Position numbers and translations under genes: made by a program | NCBI GenBank assembly: GCA_024663395.1 | Contig: JANFAH010000009.1 | Location: 434,001 to 498,000, forward strand | Length of the DNA stretch: 64,000 nt | From: Pisolithus tinctorius | Taxonomy: Eukaryota > Basidiomycota > Agaricomycetes > Boletales > Pisolithaceae | Direction: 5' to 3' | The notes under the pieces: generated by a model | The model's input: the letters and a program-made list of their open reading frames with translations, nothing else | Told to the model about the DNA's origin: nothing | Databases searched by the model: none | Shown: positions 12,394 through 23,150 of the stretch, piece by piece | Layout of the letters: each line of letters begins with the position of its first letter | How positions within the stretch are numbered: the stretch's first letter is position 1

Positions 12394-15300
12394 TTACAAG
12401 ACACTTGGAGGACCAGGGGGCGGTGGAGGTCTCCCTGTTACCTCGCAAGCTCGGGCCAACCACGCCCTCAACGCCACTGCTTTGGCTGTTTGCGCTAACA
12501 GTCGAAATAAAACATAAATAAGGTCAATAAACTGCCAAACGCGAAGCGTTCAACCAAGGGTACCATACCTCGGCACGGCCACACCGCAGATAAGTAATCA
12601 ATCGGTTTAAAGAGTGCGACACACACATCCACGGCGAGAGTCAGCGATTTATCACGTTCCCAGAGGGAAAGGGCTCTGCAGGATATTAGACACAGCAGCG
12701 ACGAAGAGTCAAGCAGTGCGTGTGCCCTGACGTACCTATTAATCTGACTCATGAACCAAAACGTGAAGAGCGGTCGGTGAGCGAGCAATTGCCCATCACG
12801 CCCCGTCAACGCGCCCATCGTTTGCACAAGGCGTTCAGCGATATTGGCTTGATGTTTCACTGCCAATTTCGCCACCCGGATTCGCGTTAGTTGCATTCAC
12901 CTCACGAAATTGAAGAAACAAGCAAGACCCACACCACTCTTCTGCTTTGCCACGGTGCAAAAAGTCACTCGTATTACTGCCATCAATCGGTCAGCCGACC
13001 CGCACGAAACACTAGGGAAGAAAGCACACGCACATCGTTGTGATTGGAATGTATTTTTGAAACTCGTTTGAAATCGTATATCTCACGCTGCCCAACCCCC
13101 ACAACATTAGTTGACCACTCCGGGAAAAAAAAAGATTGATAGGATAGCATGATCACACTCACTTAAACAAGTACTCCCGCCCTTGGTAATAAGAACTCTC
13201 CATCTCACAAGTATGGGAGTCGAGTGCCTGCTCAAGTATATCTGCCTCAAGCCACGCGTTCACACCGAATCTCGCCCGGTCCGCCTCGCTCACATTCGGG
13301 TCACGTAACAATCGCAGACAACTGTGCCAGAGGAGGGTTGTGCGGTAGTTCAACGCCCACACTGTATCCCTGACCCAGTGCGCCTCATAACGTGAAGTCA
13401 TTGCTTCGGCGGGGAAAAGGAGGGCGATCTAACACGGGTACAGGTCAAAGTAGTTCTCTGAAAAAAAATGAAAAAAAAGCATTCCACCCACATTTGCAGG
13501 TTCTCCAATGAACAAATCCGGAGGATCTAGTCGCGCAGAGTGTACATATGACAAAAATCCTGCCGTAAGCATCATCGAATGCCAACACAACCTCCTACAG
13601 GTTTCTTTTCTGATCTCTCCGGACGTCCAAGCATCGTCCCACCCAGGAGTAGCAACCAAAAGCGGCGCGTGTTCGTGAGATGCAGGCCAGCTTTGACCAA
13701 GTGAGAGAGAAGCACAAGCACAGCCATGAATGGGGTAGGACTGCGACATCCCATCGAACGCGTTTACGCCCTCGTTTGCATTATACCGCGAAGTGGACAA
13801 AGACGAGGGAGAGGTCTGACGCGGACACAGGACCACAGGGACAGTGTTGCGGTTGAAGCGCACAGCGGCAGGATTTTCCTTGTCGAGGGTCGCAAGCGAA
13901 AGTACGCGAATGATACTGTCAAGCATGAGCAGGCTAGACCTGGTTCGTTCGCCCGCGTGGCGTGGATGGGGACAGAGTTCAAAAAAGGCAAGGAGCTTAA
14001 GTTCATGTCAGACACGTGTCATCATTCCCCCAGCTGTCATCAGACATGAGAGATAAAGAACGAAGTGCTTACCCAAGCAGCCTGTGCTACCTCCTCATCC
14101 ACCCACCGCGCACACAGACTTGCCTCCAGCGCCCCCTGTGCCATATCCCTCAATCTTAACGCCTTCTCTCTACCTTCGCTTCCCGTTCCGACTTCCGAAC
14201 TCTGAAGAAGCGTTGCGACTGCTAAGGTAGCATAAGCAAAGCTTGGCTGCATCTTCTCTCTTTTCTGGGGGTCCATGAAGGTGGACAGGAAAGAAGGGAC
14301 GTTGATGAACGAAAACCAGTAACTAGACGTGCGGAAAAGAAAACGAAGGTCTGCTGTAATCCACGAAGAAGCGTGATGACGTTGCATGGCCGTGAGCGCA
14401 TTTGGGGAAAGGGGCAAGTCAGTAGAGTATACGGCCAAGAGCGACTCCCACCATGTCTTACGAACAAACTCGAGGGAGGGTTCGGAAGAAAGCGTAATTG
14501 CTTCTTCCGAGTTCTCGCTGCCATCTTCAACTACCTGCGGCGGTTGCTGTCGTATGAAATATTGTACTACATCTCTGTTCTCAAAGACACTCCCTGGTAG
14601 CGGTGGGAGTGGTAGTATTGATGGATCATATACTTGGGTGTTGTTTAAACTCTTCAGTCAAGGACGAAATGAAAAGGGTGAGAAAATGACCCCATGAGAA
14701 TGATTCAAGTTAATACCTGGCTGTTCGTTGCGTACATTATCTCTTCAGCAAAACCCTCTGCAGAACTTAAGATTACTGACCCCAACCCTCCATCCAATAC
14801 GGCCGTGGATGTTGACGTCGGAGTACCGCGAGAGATCTGTGACGCTGCAAGCGGAGTCGCCGCCACAACTCCGCCAATACCACCTACAAAGGTCGTCATG
14901 TCTGACAACTGTGGATCTGGCACCAGGGAAGGTGGCCGGATGGGAGGGAGCCCTAACGGTGGTGCCGACGTGGTCGCTACACAACCGATACCTTCATCTC
15001 TCTCACTAGCGTCATCCGAAAACGCAGTGTTACTCCCATTATTCGCATCGCCCTCGTCTCCCCTTCTCCGCCGCCTGCGGACATTTCCTGAACTTGTGCC
15101 GACCTCATCACCCCCATCCGTTCTCGTCTCCCTTGATACGCGTTGCCTTGCCCCAGGTACCTTATCAGGCCCCCTTCGCTTGGGAGCCGCATCATACGTG
15201 CACTCATCATCCGCCTTGGCGCGGCGCGTACAATTGTGACATGCCGGTTTCGCACCATCGCACCGAATCTTCCTCGTCCGGCTATATATACCACAAGTGC

Positions 15301-16081
15301 GTCAATATCCAGAAATCAGCTTCCTCTGAACGGATGGTGGAAAACAAGACACGGACCACTGCACACATGCTACATAGACTCTCGCTCGCGGTTTACCCTG
15401 AGTTGTTAGCGGCTGATCCGGGGCCAGTCCGATGCGAGGTTTCATCCTGCGTGATTTCTTCGGTTTGCTAGAAGATTCCTCTCCCGTTGTTGACGGACTC
15501 TCCTGAGCCCGTGGGGGCGACTGGGACGATTGTACTTGGTGCGACGAGTATGGAACGGGAGGATGATCAGCCATCGGGCGTTGTCTAGTTATGTAGTTGG
15601 GGCTACGAGTCATCATTAGATTAGACTCCAGCTGCGTAGTATTCGAGAATGGCACGTCCTCCGGCATGAAAGTAGCGGTGGCGGCGGAAGTATCTTCTGT
15701 GCGGTGAAGCGAGTCCGGGTGATGTTGATGCTGTTGGGTAAACCGGTGCATATGATCTCTCCCTGGAGACGGATCACCAGACTGGTCCAGCAGGTACGGC
15801 AGCCGGTTCCACGAAGAAAGGTGAGGCTGGAGGCTCGGCTGAAGGTGTTGGTGTGACGACGGATAGAGAAATTGGGAGGAAGAGGAAGGATACCCCGGTG
15901 CAGGTACTGCAGGACTAAAAGTACGGTAATCCTGGACATCCTGTTCCCGAATCATACCAGGTAACGACATTGAATTGATAGGAGGCAGCCGTTGATTGGG
16001 CTGAGAATCATGATCGGGGGTATGACCAGCGTCTGAATCGTCCCTCCTCGCATGAGACGTCGCCTGCTGGCGGTAGTACAT
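12394..16081 (-). CDS. Zn(II)2Cys6 fungal transcription factor
   Basis: Exons (minus): 16081-15357, 15281-14717, 14651-14073, 13995-13492, 13428-13163, 13087-13034, 12976-12933, 12859-12736, 12675-12569, 12494-12394; 1022 residues, all junctions in frame. A 238-residue His/Pro/Gln/Ser-rich leader with a basic patch (SKPKKSRRMKPR) precedes the binuclear zinc cluster C239-X2-C242-X6-C249-X6-C256-X2-C259-X9-C269. The codon of C242 is split by the first intron. The middle-homology region is recognisable in STFMDPQKREKMQPSFAYA, EGREKALRLRDMAQGALEAS, EIRKETCRRLCWHSM, DLFIGEPAN and TVWALNYRTTLLWHS. Acceptors inside exons 3-8 were chosen because they restore this conserved frame. Target genes cannot be read from the sequence. 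It lies head-to-tail upstream of the CHFR-like gene with about 300 bp between. Confidence 0.9.
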
Positions 16082-16499
16082 GACGATGTTGATACTAGGG
16101 AGGTGGGGGAAGGTATTTGACTTGGTGGGAATTGGAAAGATTGTCTAACTTGAAAAAACCATGTCAGCGCATCGGCTGGGACTTCTGCTGCGTCAGCGTA
16201 CGTCTCGGGGCAGGAAAATCGCCGCACTGCACTGCAACCCTTGTTGCAAGAATAGTTACTGTGCTAGCGGGGTTTCCTTCAGTCCGTCTCAAGCGAAATT
16301 CATGCTCGGACGTCATAAGTGAGAACTCATCCTAGTATTAGCATCGCCCGTCCCCGCAACACTGCACGGCTGCAGTTACCATCCTGACACCGTCCTCGTC
16401 CCCGACGACAGGTCAACGTTGGGGCCATCACCGCGTGGAGCTGACGGTATGTCAGATTAGTCAGCGCCATCATTCTTAAATAGTTGCCTTTTGGGGATT
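16082..16499. other. intergenic, promoter side of the Zn2Cys6 gene
   Basis: No coding region is supported. The left part is the upstream region of the minus-strand regulator; the right end meets the first unit of the lipase duplication. Confidence 0.4.
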
Positions 16500-16791
16500 A
16501 TCTATAATTACGGAGACGTAATAGTTATTACGGACCAGGTGGCATATGCACCTTCTCATGATCACTCGGACTCGCTCGTACACCGCTACTGAGAGGTATG
16601 TCTTCTTGTCCTGACCCTGCGTGTCTACCAGTTTAGCTATTGACCACCCATAGGCCACAACGGATGCATTCGGGTCCTCTGCCTTGGATTCCTCTAGGTA
16701 TTCAGCAGGCGCCCCTCGTGTCGGCGCAGAGGTTATAAACCTTGATGGTCTATCTGAAATAGTGTAGTTCTTTTCCCTGTACCCGCGCGCG

Positions 16792-17956
16792 GTGCCACGC
16801 TTCTTCTTCCAGTACTCGGCGTCCGTCGGAAAGGGCTTGTAGTCGTGGATACCCTGCCCAATCCTACAAATCCTGTCTCCAGCAGTGTGATGTATCTACT
16901 CTCTCGCCCCTCCACCTACACGTAATTCGCCCGTACAGCATACTGTTCCCTCAGCATTGTCGATGGCTGCATGTGCGGTCGTTCGTCCGTTTTCTATCTC
17001 TGTGCGTATTACACCAGGATAACGAACAGCCTGCAGAAACGTGTGAGGCGATACCAGACTTCCATGTATCGCTTACAGGCGGAGATGGAAATACTATACA
17101 ATGCAGTACGCGTCCACTCCTTCTGATCGATACGGACTTCTGGGCCCCCGGAACCACCGTCGTCGTAACCCACCGGGGGACAGACACAACCCAGTTGTAA
17201 GTGCAGCATCTTTGATGATCTAGACTCAATTTCCTGGATAGCACGTACCAAGTCCAACCTGTAGTTTCGTAGACCCCACTGATATTGACATGATCTTTAA
17301 ATCTCTTGACCCAGAACTCTTCCCGGGGTCAGCTCCAACATGCAAGTCCGTTACATCGGTAGGAATTCCAACCACGCACTTGGACATAGTTAAGCTCGAC
17401 GCTAGTACTGACTGGTCGTGACAAAAGTAGATTCATTTCCTCGGCGATGCACTCGCCGAAATCGACCGTCTCTTCCTAATAGCCCTTATCTTGCCTTTCA
17501 GTATCTCATCAAGGGTGTCACATATGGAATGCCGCGTGTGAGAAAACCAGAGTGGGCTGGTCTCCTCGATTCGAAGATGCGATTCTTTAACCTGGGGCTG
17601 CTTTTGTATATCCATCCACTGACTCCCAATTCCCAGCGAGTGAACAACGAGAGGGACCCAGTACTCATCGTTCTGCCCACTTTCTTTGGCTATTCACATG
17701 TTCATGGGGAGGTACACATAATGGAACCTAACTATGCAGTTGCCTGTCCCAGACAATATTTACATAATTCCTTTTTCTCTTGTTATATATCATTTCCCCC
17801 GTGTAGTCATGGCCCTTCGCGTCTACACAACAGGCGACGATGACACAGATCCCAAACATACGATCAGGACCGTTCTGACCATAGTTGAAGGTAACATCCT
17901 GAAACACTCGGGACCCTTCCTGAGGATAGTTATCACTACTACATCTTGCAATTAAT
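16792..17956 (+). pseudogene. class-3 lipase pseudogene (left tandem copy)
   Basis: This is the decayed sister of the intact lipase at 18735-20118. The position equivalent to the start codon reads GTG (16792-16794). The N-terminal block between the signal peptide and FARAAYC is scrambled. Exon 4 lacks 89 nt relative to the intact copy (its junction is near 17347), which shifts the frame. The nucleophile motif GHSLGG is replaced by IHFLGD at 17431-17448, so the catalytic serine is gone, whereas the regions around the catalytic Asp (NNERDPV) and His (YSHVHGEVHI) are still recognisable. Splice sites are partly retained. It cannot make a working hydrolase. Relaxed constraint after duplication is the simplest reading. 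Confidence 0.85.
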
Positions 17957-18679
17957 CTCCCTCTCTCTCCCTCTCTCTTTGTGCTGTTGTTTGAATTTGA
18001 ACTAGCTGATTGCTTACTTCTTGCTGGATTTTTTGCAGTCTTGTTTTCTAGGGTGGACTAAGGAATGTTTCTATATTTGAAGTTTTAAGACGACCTTCGC
18101 TCGCGAGTGTGGGTTAGAATCCTATCCGAAGCAGACGAATGATAACCTTGCAAACCACAAGTGCCGTATTATTGCATGAGGGAGCCAGATTTTCCTCATC
18201 GAGTCGCGAGGAGCGCAATTCAGTCATTTGTCAGTACTCTGATCGTCGCACCACGGACTCATCAGCTCCTGTTCGCAGCACATGGCAACGTTAATGGGAA
18301 GGTAACTGGCCCAGAACGTGAACTGTGAAATTTTTTTGTCTGGCCAACCGCGGACCCACAACTTGCTTGGTAGACAGAACACCGTGAGGTTGCAAAGGTG
18401 ATTATCGTGTATCGCCACATGGACCAGAGTTCGTATACGGGCTCTCGTGATTATTACTAACGGACTCATTCGTACACTGTTGCTAAGAGGTATGTATGTC
18501 TTCTCGTCCTGACCTTGCGTTTCTGTCGGTTGTACAATGGCCAACTGACCACCGCAGGCCAAAATGGATACATTTGGTTCCTCTGGCCACAGTACTACCT
18601 CTGGCCATGGGTATCAGCCCTTCCTTGGATCCCTCTAAGTATGTATTCAGAAGGCGTCCTTCTTGACGGCGTAGACGTT

Positions 18680-18685
18680 ATAAAC
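18680..18685 (+). promoter_or_regulatory. TATA box of the intact lipase gene
   Basis: TATAAA lies 55 bp upstream of the ATG at 18735. The same motif in the same context is still present upstream of the dead copy at about 16733, showing that the promoter was duplicated with the gene. Confidence 0.5.
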
Positions 18686-18734
18686 TTTGGTGAGACGGCG
18701 TAGGCTTTTCCTCTGCCCCCTGGACCCGTGCGCG

Positions 18735-20118
18735 ATGCTTACGCTTCTTTTTATGTTTCTGCTAGCACTCTGCATCTGCTGGAACAAACTTGTGGTGGTG
18801 GGTGCCCTGCCTAATTCCACTACGTCCTACCTCCAGCAGAGCAATGTATATGTTCTCTCGCCCTCAGAGCTTGCCAGCCTTGCACCTTACTCGCAATTCG
18901 CCCGTGCAGCATACTGTCCCCCCAGTGTCATCGATGGCTGGATGTGTGGTGGTGCGCCGTCTCCCGTCCTTCTTCGTATCCAAGTACAATGAACAGCATG
19001 GCAGAAGCGTGCGAGGCGGTACCAGACTTCCTGGTATCGCTTACAGGCGGGGATGGTAGCGACACGCAATACTGTACGCTCCATTTCCCCTAGGCTGATA
19101 TGTATGGACTCGGTATTCGTTATCCTAGACTATGTCGGTTACTGGCTCTTCGGAGACACAGTCATCGTAGCCCACCAGGGGACGGATGCAACTAAGCTGT
19201 AAGTGTACCATCTTCGAAGACCCATGCACGACGTCCTGAATGGTTACACGCTAAATCCAAACGTGTAGCCTTGCGTATCTCACTGATGTCGACATATTTT
19301 TGGAATCGCTCGACCCGTTACTCTTCCCGGGCATCAGCTCCAGCGTGCAAGTGCACAGCGGATTCGCGAATGAACATGCCAAGACTGCACCTACCATCCT
19401 CGCTGAGGTATATAAGCTACTGGATCAGTATGGCGCAGAGTCCGTTACACTAGTAGGAGTTCCAACCACGCGCTTGCACATAGTTAAGTTCGACGCTAGT
19501 ACTGATTGGCCGTACGTATAAAAATAGGTTGGTCATTCCCTCGGTGGTGCACTCGCCGAACTCGATTGTCTCTTCCTAGCCCTCAGTCTGCCTTCCAACA
19601 TTGCCATCAGGGGTGTCACATATGGGACGCCACGCGTGGGCAACCCTGCATGGGCTAGCTTCTTCGATTCGACGGTGCGTCGCTAAAATCCCGCAGCTCT
19701 CCCACCTTCTGCCACATGCTTAACTGGATACGCCCAATTCGCATGCTTTTTTGATACATGCACAGGTCCCCGATTTCCAGAGGATAAACAACGGGAAAGA
19801 CCCAATACCCATCGTCCCAGGCATTTTCATGGGCTTCTCACATGTTCGTGGGGAGGTACACATAACAGAACCCAACTATGCAGTTTCCTGTCCCGGTCGG
19901 TTCTTCTTTCTTTTTCTTTCTTCTTTCTTGTTATATATCACTCCTCCCCACTTTTCTTGGGTTTACACATGGCTGCTCGCATGTACACAACAGGCAACGA
20001 TGACGCAACCGACGCAAACTGTACGATCATGACCGTTCCAAACGTATTCGATAGTAACATGCTGAACCACTTGGGGCCCTATCAGGGGATATATATCGGT
20101 AGCTTATTCTGTACTTGA
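18735..20118 (+). CDS. secreted class-3 lipase / esterase
   Basis: Exons: 18735-18951, 19005-19073, 19129-19198, 19269-19452, 19528-19674, 19766-19895, 19994-20118; 313 residues, in frame. This is an alpha/beta-hydrolase of the Rhizomucor-type lipase family (PF01764), which cleaves ester bonds of acylglycerols or feruloyl esters. An N-terminal hydrophobic signal peptide (MLTLLFMFLLALCICW) indicates secretion. Family landmarks are FARAAYC, TVIVAHQGTDATK, the nucleophile motif GHSLGGALAELD with Ser184, catalytic Asp241 in NNGKDPIP, and His255 in FSHVRGEVHI. The 75-nt intron at 19453-19527 ends directly before VGHS, so an unspliced reading misses the active site. The final residues (after GIYIG) could be replaced by another short exon. 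Substrate cannot be told from sequence. Confidence 0.9.
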
Positions 20119-20299
20119 GCTCTCTCTCTCTGCGCTTCCGTTTGTCTGTGAAGTAGCTGGTTACTTATTCCTTGTTGGATCCTTTACAGTCTTGTCTTCA
20201 GGGGGTGGATTAGGAATATTGCTGTGGTTGGACTTTTGGGACGACCTTGTGGCCTTGTGAATTCACTCGTGAATATAGGTTAAAATCCCTTAGATGGCA

Positions 20300-20640
20300 A
20301 ATTACGACGTGCGTAATGCACCAGACCTTCCTCACCTGGTTCAGTCGTTGCCAGCAATTCGACCGTCGCATCACCGACACGTAAGTAGGTAGCTGGCTCG
20401 TGCAGAACGTAAACTACGAGAAAAAATTGTTGTTGCCACCCGTCGGTAGCGGACTCACGACTTGCCTGGCTAGAGAAGCTGAGAACACCATGTCAAATGA
20501 TAATAATTACTTTTGCCGCCTCATGATTCTGTACGGTGTAGGCCAGAGTAGCCGAACAACACTTCAGCTAGTGATAATCTCGGCATCAGCTAAAGTACCT
20601 CACTGGCACCCATGGCGCCCGCTGATGTGCGTATAAAATA
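20300..20640 (+). repeat. truncated third copy of the lipase upstream region
   Basis: Sequence from about 20320 onward (CCTTCCTCAC, GACCGTCGCATCAC, GTAAGTAGGTAGCTGGCTCGTGCAGAACGTAAAC) matches the region preceding the intact lipase at about 18190-18400 (TTTTCCTCATC, GATCGTCGCACCAC, GGTAACTGGCCCAGAACGTGAAC). No lipase coding exon follows; a TATAAAAT is found at about 20633. It looks like the remnant of a third unit. Confidence 0.55.
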
Positions 20641-20949
20641 GCGCTGGGATGGCAGCACGGCTGGAGCAAGGACACGACTCACCCCAAGACAATTCAAATA
20701 TTTAAACTTGGCTCCTGCTCTCTCCTGCCACCCACCGAGCTGTCAAGCTGCATTAGCGCTTGCCCACTTGCGCTACTTGCATCAGGACAAGTTGATAACT
20801 GGAGCCCTCCAAGCGCGTAAGTGTACACGATAATCGAAGCACGATGGCCACACCCGTAAACGTTTGAATCCCGTATAGGTTTTATCGAAAACGTCAAGGA
20901 TCTTACAGTTTAAAGGGCAGTCACAGCTCCCGATCAGTGCTGCTGTACG

Positions 20950-21381
20950 ATGCACCGCAGAACGTCCACTGTCACATTGAGACGCTCTCACAATCCGGAC
21001 GGCCCGACAGCACACACACATCTTGTTCACGGTAACGATGCACCCGAAACGCCTTTGATCATCAACTATGACTCCACCACCACGACCCCTGTCCTTCCCC
21101 ACGACATCGCTGGTACGCGCCTACTACCTCGACGCACGTCTCTCGTCCTCAGGTTCTTAACGTACTGCTATCATGAACTTATCCCACGCAGCATATTCGA
21201 CAGAGTCCTACTTGTCTTTTTCCTTGGCGCTTTTGTGGTGCTTATGCACGCTCTCCTCGGATTGGGTCTCGAAGAGATAGAGCTGGCGAGCGCTAAGCGT
21301 CTCCAGACGGCTCCAATTAGCGTGCGGCGATCCTGCCCAGCTCAGGGTATAGGGATTAGATTCAGCAGAGAGATTTCATGA
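20950..21381 (+). CDS. hypothetical single-pass membrane protein
   Basis: A 143-codon frame starts with an ATG at 20950. The protein has a polar, Thr/His-rich N-terminus and one strong hydrophobic segment at about residues 80-100 (DRVLLVFFLGAFVVLMHALL), consistent with a type II membrane anchor. I do not recognise the family. Such an N-terminus would suit a Golgi enzyme whose catalytic part is missing, but no continuation in any frame was found before the Pml1 gene at 21620. It may be a complete small protein or the broken 5' end of a larger gene. Confidence 0.4.
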   Translation: MHRRTSTVTLRRSHNPDGPTAHTHLVHGNDAPETPLIINYDSTTTTPVLPHDIAGTRLLPRRTSLVLRFLTYCYHELIPRSIFDRVLLVFFLGAFVVLMHALLGLGLEEIELASAKRLQTAPISVRRSCPAQGIGIRFSREIS

Positions 21382-21619
21382 GTACCGGGAATTCGGGAAT
21401 AGACGGCCGCGGTGATACCCACGTCAGGGTTCCTGGAAGTTGGCGAAGTTGACTGGGGACCCTTATTTTCTTTTCATGGGCTTATGCATGTTGGCATTTT
21501 CTGACGGGTATGTAGGGTTCGGGAGGGTCCAGGCTATGTATGTAGTTGTCTACTTGTATCACTACGGACTATTACGACTCGTGTGTTACACTTTCACACG
21601 TATTGAGACCCCAGCCAAC

Positions 21620-22769
21620 ATGTCTTCGTCTGGACGACCACCCAGCAGATACGACGCGGAGGAGCGCAGCGCTTCGAGGCGCGAGGACGACGGTCCAGGC
21701 CAACGTGGTAGGTATGAGTACAAGCGTCGCGAGTCTGAGCGCGGTGGTGGGGAACGGAGGTGGCACGGTGGAAGGGACAGGGACAGAGACGGGTACGGGG
21801 ACACGGGGAGGGACAGAGACAGGGATAGATCGGACGCGGAGAGGCACAGGGAACGGGAACGACGGAGGGAGGGAGAGCGCGACAGAGACGGGAGAAGAGA
21901 CTACGACAGAGACAGGCCATCCTCCCGTGGCACACGACGACGCTCTGCATCACCTGCATCTCGCCCACGTTCTCGGTCTCGGTCTCCAGCCCATCGCTCA
22001 CCCTTGAATTCTGGTTCTGCACCTCCCGAAAACAAAGCCAAGCCCAATTTCAAACCTTCAGGTCTGCTCGCGGCAGCGACCAATACGGTTAAGGTATCCG
22101 ACGGTACGAGCACCGTACTCAAGTACAACGAACCACCAGAGGCCAGGAAGCCGACACTGGGGTGGAGATTATACGTGTTCAAAGGAAAAGACCAACTCGG
22201 TGAGTGTCATCCTCTCGCAGAGAATGGACCGAGTTCCAAACCCTACTGCAGATCTGCTACATATAAACCGACAAAGCGCATACCTCATTGGCAGAGATCG
22301 CACGGTTGCAGACATCCTCATCGAGCATCCATCCTGCTCCAAGCAGCACGCAGTCATACAACGTGAGTAAATATTGTCTACACTTGCCACTCTATCCTCT
22401 ATTAGCTCAGTTCTGACCGTTCTCTTCCTGGCACTCAGACCGACAAGTTCAAGTGAAAGACGAACTCGGTGTACCCAAGGCCACAATAAAGTGTGTTAAC
22501 AGCCACGCGTTTTCGTCAGACACTATACTCACAACGTGGATTGGGCAGACCCTTTGTAATTGATCTCGAGTCTACCAACCATACGCATGTCAACGACGAG
22601 ACGATCCCGACTACGCGTTTCTACGAGTTGCGGGCTGGCGACGGTATGTTCCTCAATTTTGACGAATTATCGTCTTGCATGTGTATCCTGATGGCGTGGC
22701 GTCTTCGTAGTCATTAAGTTTGGACTGTCAGATCGGGAATACGTATTGCTTCACGATGAAGCTGTGTAG
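21620..22769 (+). CDS. PML1: FHA-domain splicing factor, Pml1/SNIP1 family
   Basis: Exons: 21620-22199, 22252-22362, 22439-22490, 22549-22643, 22711-22769; 298 residues, frame kept. The first half is an Arg/Asp/Glu/Ser-rich (RD/RS) region (RDRDRDRSDAERHRERERRR). The second half is an FHA domain: YLIGRDRTVADILIEHPSCS, KQHAVIQ, then VIDLESTNHTHVNDETI and the C-terminal strand KFGLSDREYVLLHDEAV. The phosphothreonine-binding residues GR and SxxH are present. In yeast Pml1 belongs to the RES complex, which helps splicing and nuclear retention of pre-mRNA; human SNIP1 is the homologue and shares the basic N-terminus seen here. Placement in the RES complex is inferred from family. The stop falls two codons after the FHA end, as usual. 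Confidence 0.92.
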
Positions 22770-23150
22770 TATGGCCGGTATACAGGTAATGACATTTTTA
22801 TCCATTGGAGAACAAGTGTTGTAACTAGGTACGGTGCGGCTACGAAGGGGCCGCTTCACCCAAGCACTGGTGCACAGGGACTCCAATCTTGTTCTTGCTC
22901 TCTTTTGGCCACGGCGGGTAAAGACAACATTTGAGTTACTTGAGCGATTAGTCGGGCTATCGCAGATGAGCTGCAGAGGCCCAGGTGAGGGGAACGGCAG
23001 GGCGGTGTGAGAACACCTTTCCGCTTCCGCAGGGCTGGAGGGTGAGGATCATCTAGCCAGTGATATTTCTTAAGGGACTCAAGTAGTGATGTCATTATGG
23101 CCTATATTGACCTTGGATGATACCACAGCCAACACACTGAGACGGTGCAG
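22770..23150. other. intergenic, between Pml1 and NUDCD1 genes
   Basis: No gene is visible. It carries the 3' flank of the Pml1 gene and the promoter of the NUDCD1-like gene; both genes run in the same direction. Confidence 0.4.

Larger units (their letters stand above)
16500..20640 (+). repeat. tandem duplication of a class-3 lipase unit
   Basis: Two direct repeats of about 1.7-2.1 kb (roughly 16500-18180 and 18220-20300) match along promoter, coding exons, intron positions and 3' region. Examples are the shared GTATGTCTTCT box upstream (about 16595 and 18489), the TATA context GTTATAAAC (about 16732 and 18679), and the downstream TGCTGGATTTTTTGCAGTCT versus TGTTGGATCCTTTACAGTCT. Identity is interrupted by many substitutions and indels, so the duplication is not recent. 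After the second copy the promoter-side sequence begins again at about 20300. Confidence 0.8.

Noticed and set aside
13429..13500. Acceptor TTTTTTTTCAG at about 13459 in the Zn2Cys6 gene, followed by ENYFDLYPC
   Set aside because: It leads to an immediate stop; the acceptor TGTTAG at 13429 restores the conserved EPAN-IALLFPAEAM frame.
17950..20140. CT-rich tracts near 17956 and 20122 as possible microsatellite or CRISPR-like repeats
   Set aside because: They are simple pyrimidine runs at the 3' ends of the two lipase copies, duplicated with them; there are no spaced repeats.
20855..20885. GTTTGAATCCCG resembling a tRNA T-loop
   Set aside because: Flanking bases do not pair into a T stem and no cloverleaf is possible.
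21572..22182. Long minus-strand and alternative-frame ORFs opposite the Pml1 N-terminus, rich in Val/Pro/Ser
   Set aside because: They are shadows of the repetitive Arg/Asp codons of the real gene and have no independent motifs.
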